Made by a program: the position numbers and the translations under genes. A stretch of DNA of 64,000 nucleotides, from contig JAQMRL010000004.1 in NCBI GenBank assembly GCA_035578175.1, forward strand, positions 42,241,401 through 42,305,400. The letters are read 5' to 3'. Position 1 is the first letter of the stretch. Each line of letters starts with the position of its first letter. The DNA is from Catonia carolina. Its lineage: Eukaryota; Arthropoda; Insecta; Hemiptera; Achilidae. Positions 22,703 through 33,865 of the stretch are shown one piece after another. The notes beneath the pieces were generated by a model, which was not told the DNA's origin, ran no database searches, and was given only the letters and a program-made list of their open reading frames with translations.

Positions 22703-23690
22703 ATCTGGTGTGAAACACTCACACAACTTTCTCTTGCCAATGCAAATAATTAATAATAAACCTAACATTATTAATAAAATATTAGAAATAAACAAAAACT
22801 AACCTCAAAAACATAACCTTATTTTAATCATGAGTGAATGACGCAAAATGACAATCGAACTCAGTTTGGCTTAAAAATACGGAAAATCACGCTTTCACGC
22901 TAAACTAGGCTCTGTAGAGAAAAATGCTCTAAACGAAAGTTGTAGATCTTTTAATTTTCTATAAATTTGATTATATACACTTTTGTCGTAAAATGCATAC
23001 TAAGACCGAAATGTTAAAAAAATCGATTTTTCTCACGTTTTCGTGAGAAAAAAAACAGAAAATCGCAAATTACCGCTAAACTAAGCTTTATACAAAAAAA
23101 TGTTTGAAACAGAAGTTGTAGGTTTTTAAATTCTCTACAACTTTTATTATAAAAGTTTTTGCGCTAAAATTTATATTAAAGCCGTAATCTTAAAAAAACA
23201 ACGTTTTTACGTGAAAACAGCCTCACCGAGAATTTTAGCAAACATGGCGCCTACCCTATCTTGTAGAGAATCAAAAATTAAGTAAAATAGGCGATTTTAA
23301 AAAAAATCGTAGGACCAGTTTTTGAGAAAATCGCAAAAAACTGAAAAATTATACGAATAAACTAAGTTACTACTACTTCCGGTTGACCGATTTTGATGAA
23401 AATGTTCGTGTCGCGTCCGGTAGTGGTATGTAACTTAAGTTTCAAGTTTCAAGTTCGTACGATGTTCCGTTCTTGAGATATTCTGTTCACACACAGACAC
23501 ACACACACACACAGACAGACACACACACACACACACACAGACCAATCGCTAAAAACATGTTTTTTGGGTTCAGGGGGTCTGAAAACGTATAGATGCGGTG
23601 AAAACTCGATTTCGAAAAATCGACATGAAAACAATACTTTCCTTCCTATATATTCATATAGGCAAGAGAAAGTAAAAATAAATTGATTGA
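22703..23690 (-). mobile_element. Family A element, full length
   Basis: On the minus strand it runs from atttttactttctcttgcc (23665-23690) to the hairpin GTGTGAGTGTTTCACACCAG near 22706-22727. All blocks are present, including a (CA)n tract at 23491-23540 on the plus strand (TG on the element strand). The 120-codon minus-strand open frame at 23449-23811 lies over the 5' end and is not a gene. Confidence 0.9.
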
Positions 23691-23784
23691 TAAAATTTAC
23701 AGCAAATAAACTTAAGGAACAAGGAACAATATTATGGGTTATGTTACTTTCTAAATCCAATTCTGCTATTTTTTTAAACAAAAA

Positions 23785-24190
23785 ACAAGATTTTGTTACA
23801 AAGTAATTCAAGATTTTCTAAAACATAATACTTATTTCCTAAATTTAACCAAGGGGAAGGTTTTCTGACTTTCAGTCTTCTTTTGTAAGGTCACAATTGT
23901 GTTATTTTCTAAAACAAAGTACATGATTTTATTACTTGATTACAAAGTAATTCAAGATTTTCTAAAACAAAATACTTATATCTCTTCTTAAATATAACCA
24001 AGTTGAAGGTTCTATACCTTTCAGCATACTCTTCTAAGGTCACCTATTATTTTCTGAAACAAAACACAAGATTTTATTTCTTGATTACAAAGTAATTATT
24101 CAAGATTAGTAAAACAAAATATTTATATTTCGTAAAGCTAACCAAGTCGAAGGTTCTCTGCCTTTCAGTCTTGTCTTTGAGGTCTTAGTT
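23785..24190. repeat. Diverged tandem array, about 140-bp unit, three units
   Basis: Units start at 23785, 23921 and 24065 (acaagatttt / acatgatttt / acaagatttt), giving periods of 136 and 144 bp. Each contains ttgattacaaagtaattcaa, an aaccaag...gaaggttct block and a ctttcag...aggtca block. Divergence among units is substantial, so this is an old array. Confidence 0.8.
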
Positions 24191-24941
24191 TTCAAGGAGT
24201 TGCAACGCCTTAATATTTACATGACGTAGAAGCCGATTTTCCTGACTTGTGAAAATCTTTTTTCCTCATCCAGATCCCGATGAAAGTGAACAAACTAAAT
24301 GAATTTTATTAAAACGTTCCTGGTAACTAGATAACATAAAATTAAGCATATGTATGATAGATATAAAAAGTTTGCAGTTTTATTTATTTAATTATTTGAT
24401 AAATTACTATTGTATAGTATACGTGTTCTGATTATAAAATCTCTTAATTATCATAGAAGTTTAAATTACATGAATATTTATTATATATCACAGTAGTTAA
24501 ACATGTACAGTATTACTTAAATATTGAAATAAATTTATGGTTGATAAATTTCAACTATTCAGAAGCGAAATAGGACAGAAAATTTGGTTATTTCGTAATA
24601 TTGTACGTCGTGACTGTATTCAGTTGGGTATTTATAAGGGAATTGACAATTGTGGACATGTGCACACCTGGTTACTGCAGTTGTTTTCATCCCTCAGTCA
24701 ACTGTTATTAACATTAGAGTGTTATTGCTTTATGCCATGCCGTTAGTTCTACCCATACTATTATATCGCTATACTGGACAATGAATATTAATGGATTTGA
24801 ACTTTATACAGGGTATCCTGTGATGAGTTGCTAATATAAGGATATCAAAATAATCAAAAAAATTGCATTTTCGGTTTCCTGTTCACCATTCTGTTTTCCC
24901 AATAAAAATAAGTAAACTTTGTTCTCACGTAAAATAATATA
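24191..24941. other. AT-rich DNA, nothing recognised
   Basis: No coding motif or recurrent element was seen up to the mariner target site. Confidence 0.45.
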
Positions 24942-25803
24942 CGAGGTCTGTCCGAAAAATATCCGACCAATCTTCGTATCTCCGCGCTGGCGTTTCATCA
25001 TCAGGCGAGTGACATCCTTCAAAGTAGTCCCCATTTGATTGAATAAACCGCTTATAGCGGTGTTTACAACTTTCCAAAGCAGTCCTGGAAGTCAGTTTTT
25101 GGAATAGCCTTAAGTGTCCTCGTCACATTTTCTTCAACCGTGTTTTTGACGTCAAACCGGTGTCCTTTGAGCGGTCTTTTCAAATTCGGAAACAACAAAA
25201 AGTCACAGGGAGCTATGTCGGGACTGTACGATAGTTGGCGAAGCAGTACGATATTGTGTTTCGTTAAAAACTGCTGCATAAGATTCGATGAATGCGTTTG
25301 CGCATTATCGTGATGGAGAAGCTGGTCACCGCTTGACCAAAAATGCGATCGTTTTCTTCTCACCGTATCACGCAATCGTTTCAGAATTTCAACGTAATAT
25401 TCTGTATTAATCGTCTGACATTTCTGTGCATATTCGTGGTGCACAACACCTTCATGATAAAAACAACACATTGACTTGACATTGCTTTGACGTGCTTTTT
25501 TGGCCGTGGTTCGGACGAGAGCTTCCACTGTGAAGATTGTTACTTTTTTCGGGATAATAACCATAAACTCACGGATTCCCGTGGATCGTTCAGTCGTTTT
25601 TAACAATAAGAAAATCCGACGATCGCAAAAAAGGCTTTGTAAACAAATACATGCTGAGGATGAACTATACGTCCTGTAGGTGTCTGCGAGCAACCGATAA
25701 GTTCGTGAGGCATTACTGTTAACGTTCATGCCTCGCAGAGGTCGCTCAAACACTCTGGCGCGAAGATATAAAAGCAGGTTGGATATTTTTTGGACAGACC
25801 TCG
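24942..25803 (-). mobile_element. Mariner (Tc1/mariner, DD34D) element, internally deleted
   Basis: The terminal inverted repeats match for about 27 bases (CGAGGTCTGTCCGAAAAATA at the left; the right end inverted reads CGAGGTCTGTCCAAAAAATA). A TA dinucleotide flanks both ends (24940-24941 and 25804-25805), the family's target duplication. At 862 bp it is shorter than the usual 1.3 kb; the N-terminal DNA-binding region of the transposase is lost or scrambled. Confidence 0.95.
24945..25753 (-). pseudogene. Mariner transposase, broken
   Basis: The recognisable part starts at about 25510 on the minus strand: KKARQSNVKSMCCFYHEGVV, YVEILKRLRDTVRRKRSHFW, LLHHDNAQTHSSNL, LSYSPDIAPCDFLLFPNLK. HDN and PCD are 34 residues apart, the D34D signature. 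The first catalytic position, normally F-F-D-x-x-G, reads CFYHEG, so Asp appears replaced by Tyr (TAT). A frameshift near 25064-25078 puts the C-terminus (KHRYKRFIQSNGDYFEG) in another frame. The first ~85 codons of the 229-codon open frame match no mariner motif. Non-functional on three counts. Confidence 0.9.
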
Positions 25804-25894
25804 TATAGTGTTATTTACGAGAGCCGTTTTTTTTCAACCTCCTACAGGCTACAGCAAACCGTTTTCTCACTAAAAGTTAGTACACTTATGGCTA

Positions 25895-26190
25895 TTTTTC
25901 GATATAATAACCTTGACGATTGAAGAAATTGTCGTTCGTTTGGACAAACTTTCCAATACCCTTCATAAAATGTTCCCGTGAATGAATTTAAATGATTTAA
26001 ATAACGTTGTCTTAAAGCTTCTCGTTAGTTTGGAAGCGTGCCCTCCATTTCTTCAGTTAAGAGAAAGATGGAAATTACTCGGTGTTAGTTTAGGATTGTA
26101 TAGTGGGGATCGAAAATGTCCCATTAAAATTGCTCAAAAAGCCGTTTCATTACCACTGTGACGACAGGCGTTGTCATGGATTAGAATTGT
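25895..26190 (-). pseudogene. Older mariner transposase C-terminal relic
   Basis: Minus-strand pieces include LIHDNA, WDIF-like and YNPKLTPSNFHL blocks, LKKWRARFQTNEKL, and GIGKFVQTNDNFFNRQGYYI followed by EK. This matches the mariner C-terminal pattern (FVxRxDxCxNxxGxYxEK). The third catalytic Asp reads Asn in one frame (PSN). It is more decayed than its neighbour at 24942-25803 and belongs to the same subfamily as 15061-15390. Confidence 0.8.
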
Positions 26191-26328
26191 ATATATGACA
26201 TTCAATATTTTTCAAATGAATTTATAATCATGTTAAAAGTGTCCATACTCATAATCCAACTTAATTATCCATCAGAAGGTTAGAATTTTAATTAGCAATA
26301 AAAAATACATATGAAAAGTAATTATGAT

Positions 26329-27222
26329 ATACCGGGTGTTCCAAGGAATTTGAACCATAGGGAAAATAGCATTGATTTTCATTAGTTTGTTAATATTTTT
26401 TCCCACGAATAAATGAAGACTTGTTATTATCAGGAATCATTAGAAAATGTTTAAACCTATTTTTTTTATATCAATTTTGATACATTTTAATCCGTTTTCC
26501 AAGAATAGTAAATTTCATCAAATTTTCGCATTGTTATGTTTGAAGTCATGGTAACGTTCTGGCCCGGAGATGTAAAGATAGGTCGGTCGAATCCATCAGC
26601 AGTAAAAAATTTTTAACGTTCAAAAAATATTAGAAATATTTTTTAAAAAAATTATTTATTTTTTTAATTTTGACAATTTGTTTTATCATCTAAAGTTATT
26701 TATTTAAAAATTTGTTTTTTTTTGGAAGCAAATTCAGTATTATTTTAAATACCTACCTAAATATTTCCTCCAGCAACATTTACTTTTCAGAGACAGCTGA
26801 TTGTTACAATAATTTTAGATGATAAAACAAATTGTCAAAATTAATAAATAAATAAATAATTTTTTTAATATTTCCAATATTTTTCGAACAATAATTTTGT
26901 TTTTACCGCTGATGGATTCGACTCGCCTATCTTTTCATCTCTGGACCAGAACGTTACCATTACTCCAAACATATCAATGCAAAAATTTGATAAAATTTAC
27001 AGTACTTACATGGAAAACGGTTACAAATTTGTGTATTTCTGTATTTAAGCTAAAATACAGCTTAAAATGTATCAAAATTGATATTTTTTAAAAGGTCAAA
27101 ACATTTTCTAATGATTCCTGACTATAAAAAGTCTTAATTTATTCATGGGAAGAAAATATTAACAAACTAATGAAAATCAATGCTATTTCCCTATGGTTCA
27201 AATTCCGTGGGACACTCCGTAT
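26329..27222. mobile_element. Fold-back element with long inverted arms
   Basis: The arms of roughly 370-415 bp (26331-26703 and 26808-27222) are inverted repeats of each other: gaatttgaaccatagggaaa and the following 350 bp reappear inverted at the right, separated by about 105 bp. The outer ends read accgggtgttcc (left) and, inverted, acggagtgtccc (right), with AT/TA at both edges. No open frame is shared. It is a non-autonomous DNA element or the hairpin product of one. The plus-strand open frame at 26897-27091 lies in the right arm and is spurious. Confidence 0.85.
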
Positions 27223-27243
27223 ACAAGAACATATTTAATATAA

Positions 27244-27680
27244 TTACAAAAAACCATTATATGACGGAATAATTTGATACACAATTTTAAACATATATTT
27301 GAATACGTTTGAATATACTGATTCTAAATTAAATTTGAAAAATAGAAATGAATAGGAACTTAGTATAAAATTGTTATTGTGCAAAGAAATGTATTTATTA
27401 CAACCCAAAACGTCATTCATTATATCCGCTAGACCCTTCTCCATAGCTTTCAAAACATCATCGGTCCATTTTTTTCTGGGTTGTCTTCACTTTCTCCAAT
27501 CTTCGCAGGGTACCGTACTAGATAAGGTGTATTTTTTAAATTTTGGGGATTGATACAAAATTTTTGACCACTTTTGTTCCTAAGTTGATCTAATTGAGTT
27601 AAGATAAGTTCTTCTTTAGAAATTTGTGTCCGTATTGTTATTTTGATTTTAATCTTTGTTAGAGAGTTCAACCTCAGTCT
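27244..27680 (-). pseudogene. Possible LINE C-terminal relic
   Basis: One minus-strand frame reads RQPRKKWTDDVLKAMEKGLA, resembling the GRPRKRWxDDV tail that ends many LINE proteins. It is overlapped by another frame open for 73 codons (27450-27671). Only this short motif supports the call, so confidence is low. Confidence 0.3.
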
Positions 27681-28010
27681 TTCGTGTAAATGGGGAGGCT
27701 TTCAACAAACGGATGGAAGATTATCTTCTTAGCGATATAAGATTCTGTGATTACTTCACAACATACGATGTCACATTTTGGTGATGAAAATTTTACCTAA
27801 GACAATTAAGAATTTTTTGAAACAAAATGACACTTCACCTGCCAAAATCGGTTAAAAATATTTAAGAATTATCGACTAGGATTATTTTTAGCCATATTTA
27901 AAGAATTTTTCGAGAGATTTGATTTTTTTATAACTCGTTAACTGAAAATCGTAAATGACAATAATTTTTAAATTTTTTAAGGTAAAATTTTTATAGGTAC
28001 GTATTTATAT
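27681..28010. other. AT-rich DNA, nothing recognised
   Basis: No recurrent element or motif was seen up to the LTR-like insertion. Confidence 0.4.
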
Positions 28011-28726
28011 TGTGACACTTATTGCTAAGGTCCGTTTCGGTATCTAGGTAATTAAATAATTATTACACTAAAGTTTACAAGTACAAATATTTATTTCACT
28101 AAAAGATTACAAAATAAATGATTAAACTAATTATAATTAAGTAATACAATAAATGATTTAATAATTCACTTAAAATAGATAATTAACAATAAATAACTTA
28201 CAATCACTTTTATAGATTCCACAAACATACAAAACACCGAAACTGAATTCACAAAATTTACACATTAACTTTACAATACACTCACAACAAAGGCAGTATA
28301 ACAGTCGTCGACCAGCACAATTCTCGGAATAGTTAACCTGCTAAATAACAACCCGATAATCGCTTGTCGAAGATCAAACGGATACTACTGTGACCGCACT
28401 CGGGGGTCTCTTATATACCTGTTTATAAAAGATCATTCCAGAACAAAGTAGAGAAATCATAAAGTACAAAAATAACTCTTTATTAATCAATGCTAGAAAA
28501 ATTCATTTTAAACAAGTCAACTATTGTAAATAGAAAACGTAAACAACCTCATAAACAACTTCATAAAAATAGCTGTACACAATACCCTTTTATAATAGGC
28601 GTACCCTTTATTGTTAAAACTGTAATTTATTGCTGCTATTGTGTGTTGATATTTTTATTATTCCTTAACTATTTTTATGAATGGAATTCTGGAACATTCG
28701 CGATCCATCTAGTCGATTCTGTTACA
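28011..28726 (-). mobile_element. Putative solo LTR, copy 2
   Basis: It is colinear with 6608-7332: TGTGACACTTATTGCTAAGG at the left, shared blocks (aggcagtataaca, cgaagatcaaacg, cactcgggggtctctt) and an end at about gttaca. A TATA-like stretch (TATATAAGAG on the minus strand) sits just upstream of the conserved GACCCCCGAG block, as in copy 1. The target duplication is not clean here (ttatat left, ttatg right). The 96-codon plus-strand open frame at 28490-28780 is a by-product. Confidence 0.6.
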
Positions 28727-29708
28727 TTATGTTCTTTTAACATCGTTTTGAGTTTTCAACCGGAGAGGAATGGCAGATAGAAGAACGAAGTGAGATGATT
28801 TTTTTTTTGGTTATTTATATGTTCTGAATTAGGTAGTCCGTTAAATTTGTCACTCGTCGTGAAACACCCTGTAACTACCGTGTATCTCCAATCGGCAACG
28901 CGCATAAGAATACATGCGCCAGTGAATGCATAGAGTATAAATTAATATTAACTGTTCGCAGTTCATGCATGTTGAAACGGTCAAATTACGGAACGTATTT
29001 TGTGTCCAGTTTCAGTGTATTTGAAACTTTAACCTCTACTACATATTGTTATATGAATTCATAAAGCGTTCCATTATATTTTATATTTTCATAAATTGAA
29101 TACAATATTTACTTTAAAGTATTATTTCTATATCAAATTAGATTTTTACGTCTGCTGTCTTAATCAGTATTTAATTCAGGAATTAAAAAGTAAATTTCTG
29201 TTCACGTGATTTCAATTTTTGTTTAATTACGGTGTACTATTTATTACGGTGATGTGGTGGAAGACACCCGTCTTTCCTCCTGGTTTAAACCCGACTGAAT
29301 TTTATCTATGTTTTTTAAATATTTTTCTTAATTATTTTTATATAAAATATTTTATTTATTTATTTGTACACAGGAGCTAACTGGTTTTATACCTGCAGTG
29401 TGATAATTAACAAAACAAGTTAAACAAAATGACACTTAGGTTGACAATCAAGTTGATAACAATCGAGACCTTTCTAACACAGTTCTCCGTTTTACCAGAA
29501 CATGGTAGAAGGAATTAAAGTAAAAAATTAATCAAAAAAATGTTTCTTTTAGTTTTGATTTTTAGAATTCCTATTTAAAACCTCTCTATTCTTCGTAATC
29601 TATTATTGTTGTTCAATACACTCCATTAGATACAATACACAGAACTTACGATAAAAAATCTTTTACCTTGACTATTTCTTGATTATCACTTTTTATAATG
29701 TTACAATG
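28727..29708. other. AT-rich DNA, nothing recognised
   Basis: No coding motif was recognised. AT content is high and simple ttattta tracts are common. Confidence 0.4.
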
Positions 29709-30344
29709 TAACGGGAAGGTGGAGTGTTAAATTAATTGCACTCGATCTGTTGGTTCCAGGGCTACAAAAAATAGTTCTGTATCTTATCACATAGTCAGCC
29801 AAATATATGATTGAACTTTTAAGAGCGGAAGAGGTATAGCCTGATTTTCGTAAGGAGAGCGCTGGGCAAAACGTGCGTCTGCATTAGTATAGTCTTGTGT
29901 GTACTGCAGTAGTGCAGCGTATATTATCAACAATGGAACAACATGCCTACAAAATACAATAGGTGTTGTCAATTTTCAACAACACTCTAAGTGTACATCT
30001 TACTGTAGGTCGGAGGGGTATGCAGGGTCGTAGTTATGTGTGCGCATGCGTAGTCCAGTGCTCACAGCAATTGGTTTGGCCTTCAGATGTGTAAAAGACG
30101 CTAGTCATAGTTATTCCGCTGAGAGTAATTAATTTCACTATACAGCCAGACCCTGTGGAGAATAAAGTGAAGGTGTCATTTGCAGGGTGGCTTTTCGGGG
30201 GGTCTGGCATGCTGATAAGTATACTCTTTCAACTCAGTGAGGAAGGTAATAGTAAACAACCTCACTCCTCTTTTATACTTAGTAGCTATAAAACTTCTAG
30301 AGGTTCAAACTAGCCTTTCGGCTGTTGACCTAAACAACAGTGTT
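29709..30344 (+). mobile_element. Family B copy interrupted by about 250 bp
   Basis: The head (gggaaggtggagtgttaaat) to gaagaggtata at 29838 is family B. It resumes at about 30088 (gatgtgtaaaagacgctag) and runs to the hairpin and gttgacctaaacaacag. The 250 bp in between are not family B and contain a GC-richer stretch (gcgcatgcgtag). Confidence 0.8.
29839..30087. other. Unidentified insertion inside family B
   Basis: The sequence starts gcctgattttcgtaagg and ends near ggccttcagat. It is moderately GC-rich, has no open frame of note and no second copy in this window. No clear terminal repeats or target duplication were found by eye. Confidence 0.5.
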
Positions 30345-31399
30345 AAAATACCAATTTTTAGTACGTTTTTGCTGAATCTACTGCAATAGGTACTAATGGG
30401 AGCAAGGTTACTGCATTTTTTATAACATCTTTTAAAAATTTAATTAGATGTGTATTTTTCACTTAAATTTCAAAATTGGAATACCCGAGAGTAAATCTAC
30501 AAATATGCCAAAGTATTAAATATTGACGGATCCGAGATTATTCGTTCAGAAAAATAATATTAATATTTACGGAACAAAACTTGTGACTCGCTCTACTCGG
30601 GGAAAATAAAACAACTGGAAAAATATTAAAAACCTGGAATAATGAAAAAAGAAAAAACGTTCCTTAATGAAACATATTTGTTCTTACTCTGGAAAAAGTG
30701 GGAGAGAATGTTTGTCTTGTGAATAAAAGCACTTTTAATTAAATTACTGTTTGACTTAAAAATTATCATACTGTTGTTTAAAATATTATACAGTAAAGGA
30801 CTTAGAGATTTTTTAACAAAATGGCGGCCACAAGAGTGCACAAAATGCCGATAAGGGAATTTAATAGGACGCAGATTGATGGTCCACGTTGTGCCAACTA
30901 ACCTCTCCCGTCCCCTCTCAATCTCTTTCGCACTCCTACTCCCAACAAATCCACCAACCATTGTATGGGTTACGATGCTGGTTATTCCGCCATACTTATC
31001 CCCAAAGCGTAACTTTTACCCAGCCATGCTTTTTTTCAATTCAACTCCAGAAATGTAATTCGTCAACGTTAAAAACTGCGCAAGGGTACTGCATTTTTTA
31101 TAATCTGTATTCAAAATTTAATTAGTTGTGTATTTTTTACTTAAAATGGAGAACCCCTCTTTTTCCTTACAATTAATTGTTGATATTAAAAAAATATTTC
31201 GAGTACCTAATTACAAAACAGGTAACTTACATAAAAAAGAATAACATTGATCACCCAAAAATGCCTAAGGATTTACTTCAGTAAATCTTCACGGGTTAAT
31301 ACTGTAAAATCGCTGTAAATACATTAGGCCTACTGTATTAAATCTAGGAACGAAGAAATTGTTAAGAATGCTGACTGCGACGAACCAATATTAACTTTT
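30345..31399. other. No gene; imperfect direct repeats about 690 bp apart
   Basis: A block of about 75 bp (ttactgcattttttataa then aatttaattag and tgtgtattttt) occurs at 30399-30465 and 31085-31143. A C/T-rich tract lies at 30895-30960. The open frames around 30626-31125 cover this tract and have no recognisable motif. Confidence 0.45.
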
Positions 31400-32232
31400 C
31401 AACAATTTTTTTGTCTTTAATTTTTAATACGGTACTGTACATTGAGTTGCACAATTTCCGTACATGGTATTTAAATGGGGTTGGGCAGTTTCACTTTAAA
31501 GAGAGAAGGTAGCCAGTGGTACATTCTCCGTTTTAAACTACGGGTATTGTCCGTTATTTAGAACAAAGAGGTCTCTACTCCTTTTTTGCTTGAGGCGTCG
31601 CACAGGTGCGAAGTTCCTTGTAGCTAGATCACGGGCTAGCTGGTTTGGTTGGTCATCTAGTCGTTCGTGAAATTTACTATTCTTAAGAATTTTGATTATT
31701 AGGCCTGGATGGATCAACGTTAAATATTTCTCTGCCGCTTCTCCAAATAGCTGGACACCTTAAGTCCAGATTGGTCTCAAAAGGGTTCTGTATATTAAAA
31801 TTTTGGAACGGAGGTTCAATTTTGATCGAGGGTTAATTAAGCAGAAGAGTAGCTTCCAGCGGCGGTTGTTTTAAACGTTTTGTACGCAGATGATGCTTCC
31901 AAGTTTGTTGCCTGTCAAGCCATAAGCCAAGATATCGCACCACTCTGGCTGGGGGGATATGAATGTTATTCAGCATCACAGGTGAACAAGTTTGACGTTC
32001 AAGGTAAACGTAACCTGTGTTGACTTAATTGGGTTCGCCAACGGATAAGCCATTCCTGTATTAATAGATGTCGCTGCACTAACCTGGAAGCCTCATCCTT
32101 GCTCTTTTCCCGTACAAGAATTTCTGTGTCGTCAGCATACGTCGCGGTTACGGATGTGTCCAAAATAGGCATATCTCATGCAAACACGCTATACAAAATG
32201 GGGATAGTATTGCCCCTTGGGGTACTCCGGCG
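31400..32232 (-). pseudogene. Jockey-like LINE reverse transcriptase, decayed, with 3' flank
   Basis: On the minus strand: GVPQGAILSPF (RT motif before the catalytic box), DMPILDTSVTATYADDTEIL with the YADD active site, EKSKDEASRLVQRHLLIQEW, LNNIHIPPARVVRYLGLWLD, RQQTWKHHLRTKRL, RSKILIYRTLLRPIWT and GVQLFGEAAEKYL. At least three frame changes and several stops break it. The part at 31410-31480 (acggtactgtaca block) recurs next to the related copy at 41515 and is probably 3' untranslated LINE sequence. Confidence 0.85.
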
Positions 32233-33568
32233 TTATTTTGTGCAGCAATTTAACTATTAATAAAAAATTTACTGAAAACGCGCTTTCATAAACTCTATTC
32301 CGGTACCCAAAAATCAATAAATTTAATAACTGTGTGGTAAAAAGATTGGCCCAGAAATGTATTTATTCTTATATGAATAAAAATTAAATATTAAATTAGG
32401 AAAAAATTAAAATAATAATATGTAATATAGGTAATAATTATAATTTTTTTATTTATTTAAATTATTATATTAAGCTACTATTTTTATTTTATTTTTTCTG
32501 TTTTGTATTTATTTTTTGTTGTTTTAGAGAAAATTCGGAAAATAATTAAAAATGTAGGTTTCAAGAACAATATTTTCATATTCATATAAAGAAAATTTTA
32601 AATATTTGAATAATTAAAGTAAACAGAATCAACAAAAAGGATTTTATACAATCATAAAGTAGCCTTGTTACGTATTTGTAAATTGAGCAGAGTAAATTGA
32701 AAACGGTTTCCGTTTCCGTATGGCTATATAGGTGGGCGGTTGAGTCTAGCTGACAAAATTAGATTAAACCGGGACTCCAATTTAAAAGCCTAAATGAGAT
32801 GAGCAGTACAAACCTACACTCTGGTCTAGTCGTGCCAGGATGGCTAATTTCCGTTCAGATTATAAAACCAGTTTTATAATATTTTCAGGTATCCTTAATT
32901 ACATATAATTTATGTTCAACTTGAATTTATATGTTCAAATAAGTAACTACTACAATAATTTAACCAAGTTTTTAGAAGAAATTCTAAATAAACAGAACCG
33001 AATTCTACGGGATGCCTAATGATATTTCATGACAATCTAACGGTACATTTAGAAATATAATATTAAATATTCTTATTTTTGATAAATCAAAATACTCTTG
33101 GACTCTGAAAACTGACATACTGGACGCTGATAAGGTAGAACAGTAAAAGAGAAAGTAACCTACGGTATTATTTTCAAGTTCGGGAGGGTCACTAGTGAAT
33201 AGATTAAATTTTTTTAACAAAGTATGGTTCAAAGAGATTAATTTGGGAGATTTTTTTAAAAAACCTACAGTAACATCTACAAAGGCGAATTTTATGGATG
33301 TAAGTCATGTATTGTCATATCGCTTTAAAATAAGTCGGTAGGATGTCTTCGTTTCAGTCGGCGAGTGTCGTTTGAATTGTCTAGAAGTGAGATGGCGATT
33401 GATTTCTTGCTGAACTGTGTAAATCTGTGTTTAATATGTTTGCATTATGTACCAAGGAGATGATGTATTTGTTCTGGGTAGTTTCGATTGGAACCTTTAC
33501 AAGATTTCATTGTTGTAATGGGTCACCGAGCCCAATAATTGAATTATAGCCTATACGTCCAAATTGGT
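32233..33568. other. AT-rich DNA, nothing recognised
   Basis: No coding motif was seen. The minus-strand open frame at 33005-33232 has no recognisable feature. Confidence 0.4.
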
Positions 33569-33606
33569 TTAACACTTTCAGTACCAACGTCCGGTTTACC
33601 GGACGC
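33569..33606 (+). mobile_element. Possible piggyBac-like terminal end
   Basis: A TTAA is followed by CACTTTCAGTACC and a short hairpin (CGTCCGG/CCGGACG). TTAA next to a C(C/A)CTTT-type terminus is typical of piggyBac-like elements. No matching opposite end was found nearby, so this is weak. Confidence 0.2.
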
Positions 33607-33721
33607 CTATAATCACAAATTTAGTAATTAATTTTAGTTATGCATAAAGTGCCAACATCCGGATAACCGAAAATTTACAAAAAAAAATTTTAAACGAAAA
33701 TTAATGGAATAATTTATTTTA

Positions 33722-33865
33722 AAACCGCCTCCGTGGCGTAGCGCGCTAGCCGGGTTCGTTTCCCGTCTAGGGTCTGGAAATTTTAACACGTTAAAATCGT
33801 CGTTAAGGTGCCAAAAAGCTTAATTATTAAGCTGTAGATGCGACTTTAAATAAACTAAAAAAACT
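33722..33865 (+). mobile_element. tRNA-derived SINE
   Basis: The head has a loose A-box (TGGCGTAGCGCG) and a B-box (GGGTTCGTTTCCC), then an AT-rich body and a tail GCGACTTTAAATAAAC. The tail matches those at 47509-47680 and 60475-60645. It is not a working tRNA gene; the head is too short between boxes. Confidence 0.6.

Noticed and set aside
23449..23811. 120-codon open frame on the minus strand
   Set aside because: It covers the 5' end of a family A copy, including its CA/TG microsatellite (VCVCVC-type repeats). No conserved frame among family A copies.
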